Positions 53,380 to 64,000 of a DNA stretch of 64,000 bases are shown one piece after another. Source of the DNA: Prorocentrum cordatum (taxonomy: Eukaryota; Sar; Dinophyceae; Prorocentrales; Prorocentraceae); contig CAUYUJ010017788.1 of the NCBI GenBank assembly GCA_963575745.1, positions 93,862-157,861 on the forward strand. The letters run 5' to 3'. A model generated the notes under the pieces. It ran no database searches and was not told the origin of the DNA. It saw nothing but the letters and a program-made list of their open reading frames with translations. Positions within the stretch are counted from its first letter, which is position 1, and every line of letters begins with the position of its first letter. Both the position numbers and the translations under genes were made by a program.

Positions 53380-54225
53380 CCTGAGATCAATGCGTTGCAT
53401 GTCTTTCACGCTGGGCGGTATCGCCCGGTTTTGGATCCAGGAACCATCACACACCGATCTGGTTCGAAAAATGCAGCAGGAAGATTGGGTCTAGGGCCCC
53501 AGCCCTGATTTTTCGCGATGGTGCACACGAGCCCAACGTAATTTACAACGGACGGTCTGATCCACCCCGTTCTGGACTCACGCGCACACCCTACCAGCCC
53601 ATTGCTTCTTGAGGGGGCTGCGGCGGGGGAGGGGGGGAGGAAGGGACACTGGCCAAACTCTGAAAAAAAACCTCCTCCCTTCCAATGCCCTGGACTCCCC
53701 CCCTCCGAGTAGAACGGATGCGAGCTTCTCGCGGAAGTTGCGGGGGAAGTCGCGCCCGTTCGCCTGGGGCGGAGGTGACTGACGGACGGAAAGACTTGGG
53801 GGGGGGGGGGAGTGGGGGGGAGGGGGAGAGAGACGGGGGGAGGGAGGGAGGGAGGGAGGGACGGAGGATGGGATCCTCGAGAATGTGGGGGTCTGACGCG
53901 AGGTGGACGCATCTCGCTCCCAAGAGTCTGGGCCGAGACGCCCAAGAGGCTGCCGCTTCTGTTTTTTTTGCCAGCGAGCGGGAGCCCAGTGGCAGAGCGC
54001 AAGGGGGACGACACGACGCGGCGATGGAAACGACGGACGACAGACGGACGACAAGCGCGCGGGGCGGGGAGGGCGAGGGAAGAGGGGGAGGGCAAAGGTC
54101 CAGCTGTCACACCTGGTTGCAGGAGATTGGCGGGTGCCTGCAGCGTGTGCGCGGGTGCTCGCAGCGTGCGCGGGTGCCCAAAGGCGATCGGGGAGGGTGA
54201 CCAGGAGCGGGCGCAGGGAAGACTG
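53380..54225. other. GC-rich sequence, no gene recognised
   Basis: A minus-strand frame spans 53406-54722 through (GGA)n and (CTC)n tracts. It is compositionally driven and shows no domain. Confidence 0.4.
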
Positions 54226-54229
54226 AGGG

Positions 54230-54545
54230 AGGAGGGCTGCCGGAGGGGTGGGGAGAAAGAGAGGAGGAGAGAGGAGCAGCGGAGTGGAGGAGAGGGGGAG
54301 GCAGGGGAGAGGAGGAGAGAGGAGGCGGGGGGGGAGGCGGGCAGGAGGGATGGAGAAGGAGCAGACGAAGATGATGGACGATGACTCGGCCTGGGAGGTC
54401 TTCCTCCTCCTCTTCTCCTCCTCCTCCTCCTATTTCTCCTATTTCTCCTATTTCTCCTCCTCCTGCTCCTGCTCCTCCTCCTCCTGCTCCTCCTCCGCCT
54501 CCTCCTCCTCCTCCTCCTCCTCCTCCCCCTCCTCCTCCCCCTCCT
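54230..54545. repeat. (GGA)n tract followed by (CTC)n tract
   Basis: Polypurine 54230-54360 then polypyrimidine 54400-54545, ~40 bp between them. Confidence 0.92.
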
Positions 54546-54722
54546 ACGAGGGGGGAGGAGGCAATCACAGGCCCTCGGCCCCCGACGCCCGACGCCGTGC
54601 CCAGACACCCGGCGCTGCACGGCACACCTCGGCGCCCGAGGTGGCGTGGGGCCCTCTGGGCGCATTGGCCCTCGCCCAGAGATCGCGTGCGCCCCACGAG
54701 GCACGCGACGGCCCGGGGTCAC

Positions 54723-54873
54723 GTCGGGTCTGTCCCTCTACAGGAGGAAGTTCCAAGACTAGTCAAACAAATAGTCAGGGGACGATGTCTCGACTATTGT
54801 TGATCATTTCGGTGTATGTTTTGACTACTTTCATTTGTCGTTCAAAGTCCGCCCTCGGGCGGACATGCCCGAC
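54723..54873. mobile_element. MITE-A copy 3, AT-rich, ~151 bp
   Basis: Left end GTCGGGTCTGTCCCTCTACA then GGAGGA; right end on the other strand GGTCGGGCATGTCCGCCCGA. Interior AGTCAAACAAATAGTCAGGG and TTTTGACTACTTTCATTTG. It is the most diverged copy at the right end. Confidence 0.8.
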
Positions 54874-54927
54874 CTAAGCCTGGGGCACTGGTGGCCCAGC
54901 CGCCGAGCTCGAGGAGCCGCAGGCTCG

Positions 54928-55042
<115 letters not shown>

Positions 55043-55164
55043 CGACACCAAGGCCAGCTCAGTGCTGCTCGTGGTCGATGTGGCGCCTCAGGACGGCCAA
55101 ATCGACCACGACCACAACCAGAGTGCTCGTGCCGAGGTTAGGGGGCTCTCCCCCGAGAGTTCGG

Positions 55165-55330
55165 TGGCAACTCATGGGAACCTCCCATACCATCTTGTCG
55201 GCTCTTGCGAATCGAAGCTAGTCGACGCTAAACGGACGCTACCAGACACTCCCTCGACGCCAATCAACGCTAGCCGACGCCAATTCTGCGCTATCAAATC
55301 CACGCCCAAACGCTAATCGACGCTAAACAC
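55165..55330 (+). repeat. GGCTCTTGCGAATCGA dispersed repeat, copy 2, with CGACGCTAA repeats
   Basis: CTCCCATACCATCTTGTCGG and CTCTTGCGAATCGAAGCTAG match 39185-39265. Short CGACGCTAAACGGACGCTAC-like repeats continue to ~55330. Confidence 0.8.
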
Positions 55331-55334
55331 AAAA

Positions 55335-55800
55335 TTCTAAGAAGGCACACCCGGCTCCAATGATTTGTTCTACAGAGCGAGGGGCCCTCCCGAAGAATCC
55401 ACCCAGAAGCGCAGACGCCCCCAGAATCGAATCGATGAGTCGGATCGGCGACCGAAATGAGTCGGATCGGCGAAAATCGGCAGCCGAGTCGGGAAAAGTC
55501 GAATCGGCGGAAATCGGCAGGCTAGTATGCCTCCAGTGGGACGTCGGAACCCAAATCAGAATCCCAGGCCGAATCGAATCGGAATCGCAAGCCATCGAAG
55601 TCGAATCGAATCGACTCGGAACGAGCCCTGTTGCGGTGCCCGGCGCAAGGGCGAGCCGCTGGCCTGGCGCATGAGCACCACCACGTCCCGCACGTCGCCA
55701 CCGCCCGGCGCGGCGTCCTGTGGGCCCGGCCCTCCTCCCGACGGGGCCCTGCCCCATCTGAAGAAAAAGCGCCCTCTCCGGCAGATGCTGCTGCTCCCAG
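55335..55800. other. GAATCGAATCG-rich sequence, no gene recognised
   Basis: Dispersed AATCGAATCG, GAGTCGGATCGGCGA and AATCGGCAG motifs make this an irregular short-motif repeat. Confidence 0.5.
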
Positions 55801-55804
55801 GAAG

Positions 55805-56010
55805 GGGGGGAGGAGGAGGAGGAGGAGGAGGAGGAGGAGGAGGAGGAGGGAGGAGGAGGAGGAGGAGGAGGGAGGAGGAGGATGAGGAGGAGGAGGGAGG
55901 AGGAGGAGGGAGGAGGGAGGAGAAGGAGGAGGAGGAGAGGAGGAGAAGGATCGAGGAGGAGGAGAGGAAGAGGAGGAGGAGGAGGAGGAGGAGGAGGAGG
56001 AGGGAGAGGG
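55805..56010. repeat. (GGA)n tract
   Basis: Polypurine tract, paired with the (CTC)n tract at 56430-56970. Confidence 0.94.
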
Positions 56011-56429
56011 AATGAGCGGTGAAGCGAGGGTGGGAGGGCGCGGAAAGAAGGGGGGCGAGGGAGCAGCAGCAGCAGGAGCGAGCGAGGGAGAGAGAGAAGG
56101 CCGGGGGGAGGGGTCGGGATAGGTACGATGGGTTCGCGTCGTGTCGACTGGCAGCGACTCCGCCGTCGGCATTCAACGTTGAGCGCCTCGGCGACCTAGA
56201 CTCGGTCGACTCTGAACGATCTGGCGTTTCGGAGATTGCCGATCGTGCAAGGCTGAACCATCCCCGCAGTGTCAGGAACGAAGGCCGCAGTCGGCACGAC
56301 ACGAACTTCGCTAATTAGGCAGGCAGGCGTCCTTTCGTCGAGGGCCGTGTGGTGGGCCCGCGGGCCCGGGTCCTCTGTCAGAGGGTCGGAGAGCGGAGGG
56401 AAGTGCGGAGAAGCGGGACGAGGCCGACT

Positions 56430-56970
56430 CCTCCTCCGCCTTCTCCTCCTCCTACTCCGCCTCCTCCTCCTGCTCCTCATCCTCCTCCTCCTCCTCCTCT
56501 TCCTCGTCCTCCTCCTCCGCCTCCGCCTCCTCCTCTTCCTCCTCCCCTCCCTCCTCCTTCCTCGTCCTCTCGTCCTCCTCCTCTCCTCCTTCTCCTCCTC
56601 CTCCTCCTCCGCCTCCTCCTCCCCCTCCTCCTCCTCCTCCTCCCCTCCTCCTCCTCCTCCTCCCTCCTCCTCCTCCTCCTCCTCTCCTCCTCCTCCTCCT
56701 CCTCCTCCTCCTCCTCCTCCTCCCTCCTCCTCCTCCTCCTCCCTCCTCTCCTCCTCCTCCTCCATCTCTCCTCCTCTTTCTTCCTCCTCCCCCTCCTCCT
56801 CCTCCTCCTCCTCCTCCTCTCCTCCTTCTCCTCCCCCTCCTCCTCCTCCCTTTCCTTCTCCTCGACATGTCCCCATGGCGTGGCCTCCTCCTCCTCCTCC
56901 TCCTCCTCCACTTCCCTCCTCCTCCTCCTCCTTCTCCTCTTCCTCCGTCTCCTCCGCCCGCTTCCTCCTC
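56430..56970. repeat. (CTC)n tract, about 540 bp
   Basis: Polypyrimidine tract with one short unique interruption (CGACATGTCCCCATGGCGTG, ~56862-56881). Repeat C copy 2 follows directly. Confidence 0.95.
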
Positions 56971-56979
56971 CGCCTGCTT

Positions 56980-57125
56980 CCTTACCCGCTTCTACTTCGG
57001 GACAGACGAAGCCATGACGAGGGTAAAATCGGGGATGGGTAAATCGAGAATCTCTGGGGTCTGGCCGCTCCGGAGGATGTCTCGGGCGCCGCGGCCTTCT
57101 CGGAGCGTTCCAGAACGTGGCGGGC
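56980..57125 (+). mobile_element. Repeat C copy 2, downstream of (CTC)n
   Basis: CCCGCTTCTACTTCGGG, TAAATCGAGAATCTCTGGGG, CCGCTCCGGAGGATGTCTCG and GGCCTTCTCGGAGCGTTCCA. CCCGCTTCTA(C/T)TTCGGG is shared with copy 3. Confidence 0.82.
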
Positions 57126-57129
57126 GGGC

Positions 57130-57345
57130 AGCTCGGCATACCCTAAGGGTATACCGAGCGTGGCGGGCTCGCGGCAGGAAGCCGCGGGGCGGCGCTCCGG
57201 CGTGCCGTACGCGTCCAGCCGAGGGAACGTCGGGTCGTCGCCGCCCAGCTCCAGGTCCAGGAAGACCTCGCCGGCCACCCCGGGGAGGTGGAGGAAGGTC
57301 GTCTTCGGAGGCCGATCCTTGTTTTCGTTGGTCGGCGCCAAGGTG
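57130..57345 (-). CDS. Candidate exon, unknown protein
   Basis: Minus-strand frame reading KTTFLHLPGVAGEVFLDLEL, then GGDDPTFPRLDAYGTPE and ATLGIPLGYAELPARH. It has alternating hydrophobic and polar residues and acidic turns unlike the Arg/Pro-rich noise around it. A possible acceptor (AACAAG/G) lies upstream near 57325. No family recognised. A 29-bp near-palindrome (GCTCGGCATACCC...GGTATACCGAGC, 57131-57159) lies at its 3' end. It may be an exon fragment or chance. Confidence 0.3.
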
Positions 57346-57543
57346 GGGAGGAGGGGAGGGGAGCGGACACGGCGACGCGGACAGGGAGGGGCGGAAGCGA
57401 GTCTTGGGAGGTGCCTCGAGGTCTGCGCAAATGTAGGCTCCTGAAGCCCAGGGTGGCTTCCGCGGGCTGCGCCTCGTCGCGGGCGCTCGGGAACTGCCAG
57501 AATCGCCCCCAACGGCAGCCCAGGTCCCGAGGAATAGCCTGAG

Positions 57544-57714
57544 GTCGGGCATGTCCTCCTACAGGCGGATTCGGGCGAAGATTGAAGACTTTGGGCAAAC
57601 ATTTGAAGCAAACCAAAAATCAAACACTACTCCAAAATAGTCAGTACTAGAAAAATCCTCCCCAGACTGGCGTTGACTATTTGGACTGCTCCTCCTGTGG
57701 AGGGACACCCCGAC
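57544..57714. mobile_element. MITE-A copy 4, AT-rich, ~171 bp
   Basis: Left end GTCGGGCATGTCCTCCTACA then GGCGGATTCGG; right end on the other strand GTCGGGGTGTCCCTCCACAG then GAGGAG. Interior AAATCAAACACTACTCC, AAATAGTCAG and CCCCAGACTGGCGTTGACTA. Confidence 0.87.
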
Positions 57715-57769
57715 TTCAGAGAACAGCCCGAACAAGAAGCCGACCTCCCCCCGCCGTGAGAGAGAGAGG

Positions 57770-58305
57770 AGAGCACCACGGGCCGCCCTCTTGGCCGCTC
57801 CCTCCGCCCCCGTGGGGGCCCCCCCCTCACCGGGCACGGGGGGGCTGCCCCACCAGAAGCGACTCCTCGCGAGAAGGAGCGAGTGCCCCCCCCTCGGGGA
57901 GGAGGCCCCGACCTTCGGGTCGGGCGAAAGGGGGGGATACCAAAGGGGGGGGGGGAGAATCAGCTCACGTAGCTGATTTTCCCGGCGCCTCCCGGCGTCA
58001 GAAGCGCCTATGTACCGAGGGATGGGCCCCTCCTCGGTGGGGCCGAGACCGGCTGCCTGCAGCAAATTTCGTCCCCCCCCCCCTTCCCCAACCCCCCCCT
58101 CTCGTCCGGCCCGAGACCTCCTTTGGGGGAGCACGGGAGCACCCGCGAACAAGACGCCCACTCCGTCGCCCGCCGTGGGAGGAGCACCGCGGGCCGCCCG
58201 CGGCCACTCTCCGCCCCCGCAGGGGGCCCCCTGCACCGGGCACGGGGGCCGCCCCAAGAGCGGCTCGCGAGGGGGAGCGAGTGCCCCCTCGGGAGGAGGT
58301 CCTGA
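57770..58305 (+). repeat. ~125-bp direct repeat pair flanking repeat D copy 2
   Basis: 57770-57905 and 58178-58305 share CACCGGGCACGGGGG, GGAGCGAGTGCCCCC and GGGCCGCC motifs in the same order, ~405 bp apart. Confidence 0.8.
57950..58095 (+). repeat. Dispersed repeat D, copy 2
   Basis: GAGAATCAGCTCACGTAGCT, CCCGGCGCCTCCCGGCG, TGCCTGCAGCAAATTTCGTC and a C-run, as at 49207-49365. Confidence 0.82.
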
Positions 58306-58559
58306 CCTCTGGAGGAGCCGCGGCGGACGAGACACGCTGCGTCGCATGCCTGGGGGAGGGGGGGTCTTTCGCTCGGGGCGTCCTCGGAAGCCAACGGTTC
58401 CTGGTGCGGGGACCGCCAGTCTCCTCCAAAGATCACCGCTCGTTCTCATCTGTCGCTTCCTGGGCCAAGCGGCAGGATCTCTGTTGTCTCGCTGAAGCCA
58501 CAACCCAACGCCCAATCTTCCGCCGGTCTGCTCCAGGTCGAGGGAGAGAGTTGGGGGGA

Positions 58560-59320
58560 TGTGGAGGAGAGAAAAGTGGGGGAGGGGGGAGAAAGCAATG
58601 AGGGGGGGAGGGAAAAGGGAGCAGGGAGGGAGGAGGAGCGAGGGAGGGGGAGGGGAGGGAGCAGGGAGGAGTAATGCGTGAGGAAAAAACAATGAGGGAG
58701 GAGGGGTGACCAGGAAAAGGTGGCAGGGAGAAAATAATGGTACGAGGGAGGGAGGGGGGGACGGGGGGGAGGGAACGAGGAGAAGGGGGAGGAGGACGAG
58801 GATGGACGACAAGGAGGCAGGGAGGGAGATGGAGGAAGGGAGAGGGAGAGGGCGAGGGAGAGGGAAGGAGGCCAAGGATCTGGTGGCGAGGGGGCTGGAT
58901 GCCACTCCCTGGCCACCTCTGCTGCTGCAGTCGCGTTTGCGTGCCTTCTGTCTCCGGCGCCGCGCGGGAACGGCGGCAAGCCCCCCGACGCCTCGAGCGC
59001 TCGCTTCCCGCGGCCTGCCCAAGCACAAAGCGGGAGGGAAAGCAAAGGGGGAGGGAGGGCGCGGCGTCGCCTCCTCCTGCGCCTCCTCCTGCCCGTCCTC
59101 GTCCTTTTTCTCATCGTCCTCGTCCTCCTCGTCTTCCTCCTCCTCCTCCTCCTCTCCTCCTCCTCCTCCTCCTCCTCCGCCCCCCCCCCCTGTTTCCTCC
59201 TCCTCCTCCTCCCTCCTCCTCCTCCTCCTCCTCCTCCTCCGCCTCCTCCTCCTCCTCCTCCTCCTCCTCCTCCTCCTCCTCCTCCTCCTCCTCCTCCTCC
59301 TCCTCCCCCTCCTCCTCATG
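58560..59320. repeat. (GGGA)n/(GGA)n tract, then (CTC)n tract
   Basis: Purine-rich 58560-58870 (irregular GGGA/GGAGG), ~200 bp of mixed sequence, then polypyrimidine 59070-59320 leading into repeat C copy 3. The 610-codon minus-strand frame across this area is an artefact. Confidence 0.9.
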
Positions 59321-59324
59321 TTTC

Positions 59325-59495
59325 CTAACCCGCTTCTATTTCGGGTAAAACAAATCACTTGCAAGAGCAAATCCGGGTCATAATAATCCAATAATTTCTG
59401 AGATCTGGCGGTTCTGGAAGATCCCTCGGCGGCCTTTTCTCAGAGCGTTCCGGAACGCCGTGAAAGCGTTCTGGAACGCCCTGGAACGTATCCAT
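59325..59495 (+). mobile_element. Repeat C copy 3, downstream of (CTC)n
   Basis: CCCGCTTCTATTTCGGG, AATTTCTGAGATCTGGCGGT, TCTGGAAGATCCCTCG, GCGGCCTTTTCTCAGAGCGT and TCCGGAACGCC, ending in a short GTTCTGGAACGCCCTGGAAC duplication. Confidence 0.82.
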
Positions 59496-59674
59496 CCTCG
59501 TCCCAGCCCCGTCCGAAGCGTGTTCCAACAAGCCGTCCATTAACTGACAAACTGTTATCCGCACAGGGTGTCTCGAAAACGGCGTTGCGCCTGCTGGGGC
59601 GGACGACATTGGGGGTAGCAAGGGGCGGGACGGCGAGCCAGCCAGGAGAAAACATCAATTTGGGGAAAATGCTG

Positions 59675-59760
59675 GGCAGCGGTGCCGAAATCCGAGGCAC
59701 GCAGCAGATCTCGAACCCCCCTTTTCCCAATTCCCCTCGTTCTTCATTCCAATCCGAGTG
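59675..59760 (+). repeat. Dispersed repeat D, partial copy 3
   Basis: TGCCGAAATCCGAGGCACGC + AGCAGATCTCGAACCCCCC matches the distal half of copies 1 and 2. Confidence 0.65.
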
Positions 59761-59764
59761 ATCC

Positions 59765-60480
59765 TCGTTGTCTGGCTTTCGTGCCATTGCCTCGCTCACG
59801 CAGTTGCTGGAAGGCACCCCGAGGCTGGGAAACAGCCAACAGCCAGCGAGATTCGACCCGATCGTCTGAAACTTGGCGTATTTCGCCCGGCGACGCGCGA
59901 ATACTTTACTCACGCCGTCGGGCGCTCGCGAGACTCCCGTGGACATGGGCAACCGCTCGGGCCCAGACAACAAAGCGCGACGCGCGACAATGTTCGCGCC
60001 GCCGCAGATGACCGAAACATCGCTTGACCTGGCTTATTCGGGGGGACGTGAAGGTGGGCCAGGGGCAGGTGGGATTAAAGGAGGATCGCTCCAAACGGCC
60101 CCTGGCGTCACTCCGTGATCCTACCTTGGGACGGCCCTCCCTCTACGACCCCCCAGCTTAACCGTCGACCGGTTTTCGGTTGGGCGTCGCTTAACTGGGG
60201 AGCTATGCGTGGGGCGGGAAGAGATGTGCGCTTCTCGGGCCCCAGAGGCTCAGAGGCCCCCTCTTGGACCATAAAATTGTGACGCCCCGGAGAAGGCAAA
60301 CTGCGAAAAACGATCTTATTGCACAGATGAGATCTATGCTACAGAGAACTCACGAAGAAACTCACATGAAATCCGATGCGGCCGTAAACGGAGATGCGAA
60401 TCCAACCAAACACCGAAGTGCAAGTGTGACGTCGGCGACACATGGAAGTACAAGTGCGACTTCGGCGACAGACTGAAGTA
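59765..60480. other. Single-copy sequence, no gene recognised
   Basis: 60181-60243 is the second copy of the GGGCGTCGCTTAA segment (see 32778-32846). 60415-60478 has two CAAGTG(T/C)GAC(G/T)TCGGCGACA repeats. Confidence 0.5.
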
Positions 60481-62585
60481 CGCATTCGCCTGAACGCAAA
60501 TGCTAACAACAATGGAATATCACCGCACTAGCTTGGCAAACGCTCGCTCAAATTACTCAGCTCCCTAGCGTCGCGCGCGAAGATCTTCCAGCGCGCTCAT
60601 ATTGTGTTGGCGTGCGCCACGCCCCTGGGCTGAGATGAACTGGCCGCGCAGCAATCCCTTGGATTGCGCACTAAGGCCCCTAGCGCGAACGCCCATGCAT
60701 CACAAGGGCCGCGGAAACGTTCAGCTCGCTTGGCGACGGCGGATCACCATGCTCGCCAACTGTGCGTCGGCGAAACCAGGACCCAACATGCCCACGCGGT
60801 GCCATTGACATGGGGGCTCGCCCGACGTTCCCTGCCAAGTCCAGGGGGGCATTGGTATCGACAGGCGCTGGCAGGTGATTCAGGACACCATGCGACCGGC
60901 AGCCGACATGATAAAGGTGGTGATCCCAGCGGGCGACAGCCATTATCGCCGCGATCTACGCCGCAGCGGACAACATCGCGGCAGGCAGCCGACCGCGAAC
61001 GCCCCGCGCCACCTCGCGCCCCTCGCGCCGACCGCCGCCGCCCCGAAGCACGAACTTCTGCGCGACATGTCCAACATTGACATCCAGAAGCCAGCCCTGC
61101 CTGCCCCGCCGCATAGACCACCGCCGCCCGCCCCGGCGACCCCAGCGCCGCCGCCGGGCTCCAGCGCAGAAGCGCAAGTGGCAATCACTGGCGCGCGCAA
61201 GACCATCGCAGACCACGCGCCGGCGCAAGATGCCATCGGCAATCGAGGAACCGCCCGAAGCCAGGCCAGCGGACCAAGCACCAACGATAGACGACAAGCA
61301 GACAGAGCCGCGACCGGCACGGGCGAGTTTCAACAGCCCACGCCTGGAGGCCACGACCGCCGACACATTGGGCAACCTGCAGGATATCCACTGCGACGAC
61401 ACGGCAAACCCGCAGCGCGGGCCAACGCGTTTGGGGCGCGGCGGACCAAATCTCGCCGCTGCACAATCCTCGAGTACTCAATTCAACGATGCCTTCACGA
61501 CGAACCTACGCGCACTCTGGCACGGCTGCCTCTCGCGCAAGTGCCCGGGCCCGGCGCGGCCGCTACTCGCGCGGACCTCTGGTCACTGCGCGCTCGCGCA
61601 TGCATTTCAGTATCTTCGCACGTCGCGCGCCGCGGCGTGAGGCCCGACGCGTCGCCCCGCGACGCTTGCGGGCGGCGGCCGCGAGAGGGGCGCCGCTCGC
61701 GCGCTGCGGCGCAACGCAAATGCGACAACGGTGGCGCAGTGCGCCAGCTTGCCCCGCGCGACGGAGCGCCGGCCGCGCGGGGGCGCCAGCGCGCTGCTCG
61801 CGGCGCCGACGCGGCGGGCCTCGCGCTCAAGACGGGGCGCGCCTTCGACGACGACGCCCCGCGCAATCGCGGGCGCGCTCGGACTGAAGCGCGCGTCGCG
61901 GTCGCGCCGAGCTCAAAGTGGCGCGCGAGCGCAAGAGCACGGGCAACGCGGCGGTCGCTCCGCGAGGCGCCCCTGCGCGGCGCCCACATTGACGGCGCAG
62001 ACCCGACCGCCGCCCAACGGATGCGAGAGCGCGCGCAGGGGGCACCTGCGCCCGGAACGGGGGCCGCAAAGCAAAATGGCGACGGTCGGCCAGCATGGCT
62101 GAGGAGGGCGGCGGGGCGAGGGGCAACGGGGAGGCGGGCCGGCGGGAACAGACGGCGGCGCAGGGGTGTGGGAGGGGAGAAGGAAAGGGAAATGGGAAAG
62201 AGAAGGGGGTGAAGGGGGGGGGGGCGGGGGGGGGGTGCGCCGAGGGGGCGGCGCAAGTGACTTAGCAGCGCGCGGACGCGCTTCGCCGCGAGCCTCCGCG
62301 GTCGCCCGCGCTGGCCAACGTCGATCAAGAAATCGCCGACCCCACCTGGGCCGTCCGAGCGCGCGCGGCCGCCCCCTGGAGAAAACGGGGCGCCCCGGGG
62401 GCGGGCCGGGGGGTCGGGTTCCCGAGAACCCCCCCCCGCCGCAAAACAATTGGAAACTCATGGCAAGCGCTACGCGCTTCATTGGGGCGTCTGGGGCGGC
62501 CCCAGAGCCTTCGCAATAATAATTTTCAGACGGCGGGGGCCTCGCGCCAGGTGCCGGGGGCGACCTGCGCCATTGCTTCGCTCGC
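60480..62585. other. GC-rich region with long overlapping frames, no gene supported
   Basis: A 445-codon plus frame (60875-62212) and long minus frames coexist. Compositions are Arg/Ala/Pro-dominated with no domain. G-runs lie at ~62207-62235. Confidence 0.45.
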
Positions 62586-62589
62586 GCGG

Positions 62590-64000
62590 AGCGAGCGCGA
62601 GATATGCGTTTGCCAAGTGCAGTCGCCGCCGACACCGGCCAGCAACTGTTTCGCGCGTCAGGAGGGGGGCGACGTTCTCCGCGACGCGCGCCGCCGCGCC
62701 CCCCCCTCTCGCGCGGCGCGCGAGCGGCTTTTCCGGAGGCAGCGGCGCCCCGCGCCCCCAACCCGCAAAGCGTGGGGGAGTTTGTGAGCAGTGGCGCCCT
62801 GCGTCCTGAACTCGCGCGGAGCGCGAAAGGTTTTTGGCGCTTGACTTTGGGCAGCTGCTGGCATTCGCTGACGTTTGCCCCGCGCGTCGAGGGGGGCGTT
62901 CCTATCTCGCGCAGTGCGCGAGCGTTGTTTTGTTTGCGGGACAACGACGCCCCGCGCCCCCCGCCCGCGGGGGGGGCGACAGATTATATATGCAGTGGCG
63001 CCCTGTGCTCTGATTTCGTGCGGAGAGCGAGGGATCTTTCGTTCTTAACTTAAAATCGCTGCTGGCGCCCGCTGGCGATTGCCGCGCGCGCCGAGGTGGG
63101 CGATGTTTCGTCGTGAGCTGCGCGGCCCCGCGGCCCTCTCTCGCGCGGTGCGAGCGATTTTTCCTGGGGCAACGGCGCCCCGCGCTCCCAACTCGCGGGG
63201 GGCGCGACATATTATATCAACAGTGGCGTCCTGTGTCCTTTTAACTTGCGCGCGACGCGAAAATTTCTTGCTCTTGACTTGAATCACTGCTAGCATCCGC
63301 TGGAATCTGCTTCGCGCGTCAACAAACGCAAGTTTTCGTCGAGGAATGCATGGCCCGCGGTCCACTCTCGCGGAGCGCGAGCTTTCTCCTCCGCGGCAGC
63401 GGCCCCCCGCGCTCTCGACCCGTGGGGGGCGCAACCAATTTGTCAGCAGCGCCGCCCCATGTCCATGACTCGGGCGGGGCGCGGATGATGTTTTCACCCT
63501 TGACTCAGAATCGTCGCTGGCATCTGCCAGGGATGTCACGGGCGCCGACGAGGGCGATGCTTCGTCGCGGAATGCGCGGCCCCGCCATCCTCCTCTCGCG
63601 CGGCGCGCATGCGATTATCCCCGGGGCACTGGCGCCCGGCTCTCTCAACCCGCGGGAACCGCGACGACGCGGCAGCGGCAGTTCGCGCGGCACGCAAGCG
63701 ATGTTTTGCTCGACGTAGAACTGCTGCTGGCATCCGCTGGCGCCTGCCCCGCGACTCGCGAGGGCGATGTTTCGTCGCGAAACGCGCGGCCCCGCTTTCC
63801 TTTTTAGCGCGAACCGCGAGAGATTTCTGGCAAGTTTGAACTTGCCGGGAGACGCCATGTCGCGGGGCGCGCTGGCGAATCCCCGGGCGACGCGGGCGCT
63901 GGGTCGCTTGCTGCGCGCGGAAGCAAAGCGCCGCGCAATCTCGGCGGCGCGCGCCCCGGCCGCCCCCGACCACGTCCACCGCCGGTCGGGCCTCGACCCT
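62590..64000. repeat. ~200-230-bp tandem repeat to the window end
   Basis: Anchor CTGCTGGCATCCGCTGGC-like recurs at about 62863, 63059, 63288, 63515 and 63722. Each unit also has CGCGCGTCGAGG, GCGATGTTTCGTCGCG, CGCGCGGCGCGAG and, in two or three units, an AT island (GACATATTATATCAACAGTG). It runs off the right edge. Confidence 0.82.

Noticed and set aside
53406-54722. 438-codon minus-strand frame
   Set aside because: Crosses the (GGA)n/(CTC)n pair; composition bias only.
57559-59391. 610-codon minus-strand frame
   Set aside because: Starts inside MITE-A copy 4, crosses repeat D and polypurine/polypyrimidine tracts. No domain.
60875-62212. 445-codon plus-strand frame
   Set aside because: GC-driven, no recognisable motif, several rival frames on both strands.

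Overview
Eukaryotic nuclear DNA, almost certainly from a dinoflagellate. The decisive evidence is an exact 22/22 match, on the minus strand at 48447-48468, to the dinoflagellate spliced leader (DinoSL, DCCGTAG + CCATTTTGGCTCAAG). It is followed at once by a 15-nt relict SL (14/15 match), the known footprint of a trans-spliced mRNA that was reverse-transcribed back into the genome. High GC, very low gene density, very long trinucleotide tracts, a GDPHL/vWD-like secreted protein and a degenerate PPR pseudogene all fit. Genus cannot be called; Symbiodiniaceae, Polarella and Prorocentrum are candidates from general knowledge only.

Layout. 0-3.2 kb: a GCCACGAAGGGC minisatellite, a duplicated ~0.47 kb block and a 620-bp (TAC)n tract. 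3.6-11 kb: two ~1 kb arms of an inverted repeat built from a ~53-bp minisatellite, with a 137-bp TIR element and a 269-bp foldback between them. 9.08-12.02 kb (minus): one multi-exon gene for a secreted protein with 10-residue repeats and a GDPHL domain. Its introns hold the right arm of the inverted repeat, a MITE and phased palindromes. 13-27.5 kb: minisatellites (CCAAGAGGCCC type, ~55-bp, ~108-bp and ~93-bp families) and (GGA)n, (GAT)n, (CTC)n, (GGC)n tracts. 27.5-43 kb: hairpins, a tiny poly(A) retroposon with a 16-bp target duplication, a PPR pseudogene, TIR families and an inverted pair of minisatellite arrays. 43.3-48.5 kb (minus): a full-length but broken non-LTR retrotransposon (coiled coil + RRM ORF1; endonuclease + reverse transcriptase + zinc-knuckle ORF2), carrying SL + relict SL at its 5' end and flanked on both sides by (GAT)n. 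48.5-64 kb: repeats, two strong hairpins, three more copies of the AT-rich MITE, purine/pyrimidine tract pairs and a ~200-230-bp tandem array.

Only the secreted-protein gene looks like a host gene. The retrotransposon is degenerate: its catalytic residues persist, but frameshifts, a stop in the zinc knuckle and three simple-repeat tracts (T91, (AT)25, (CT)34) interrupt the frames. Most of the window is structure made by repeats. At least ten distinct foldback/TIR families can be read by eye. No tRNA, rRNA, snRNA or CRISPR locus is supported. Most long open frames are by-products of GC-rich, 3-periodic repeats.
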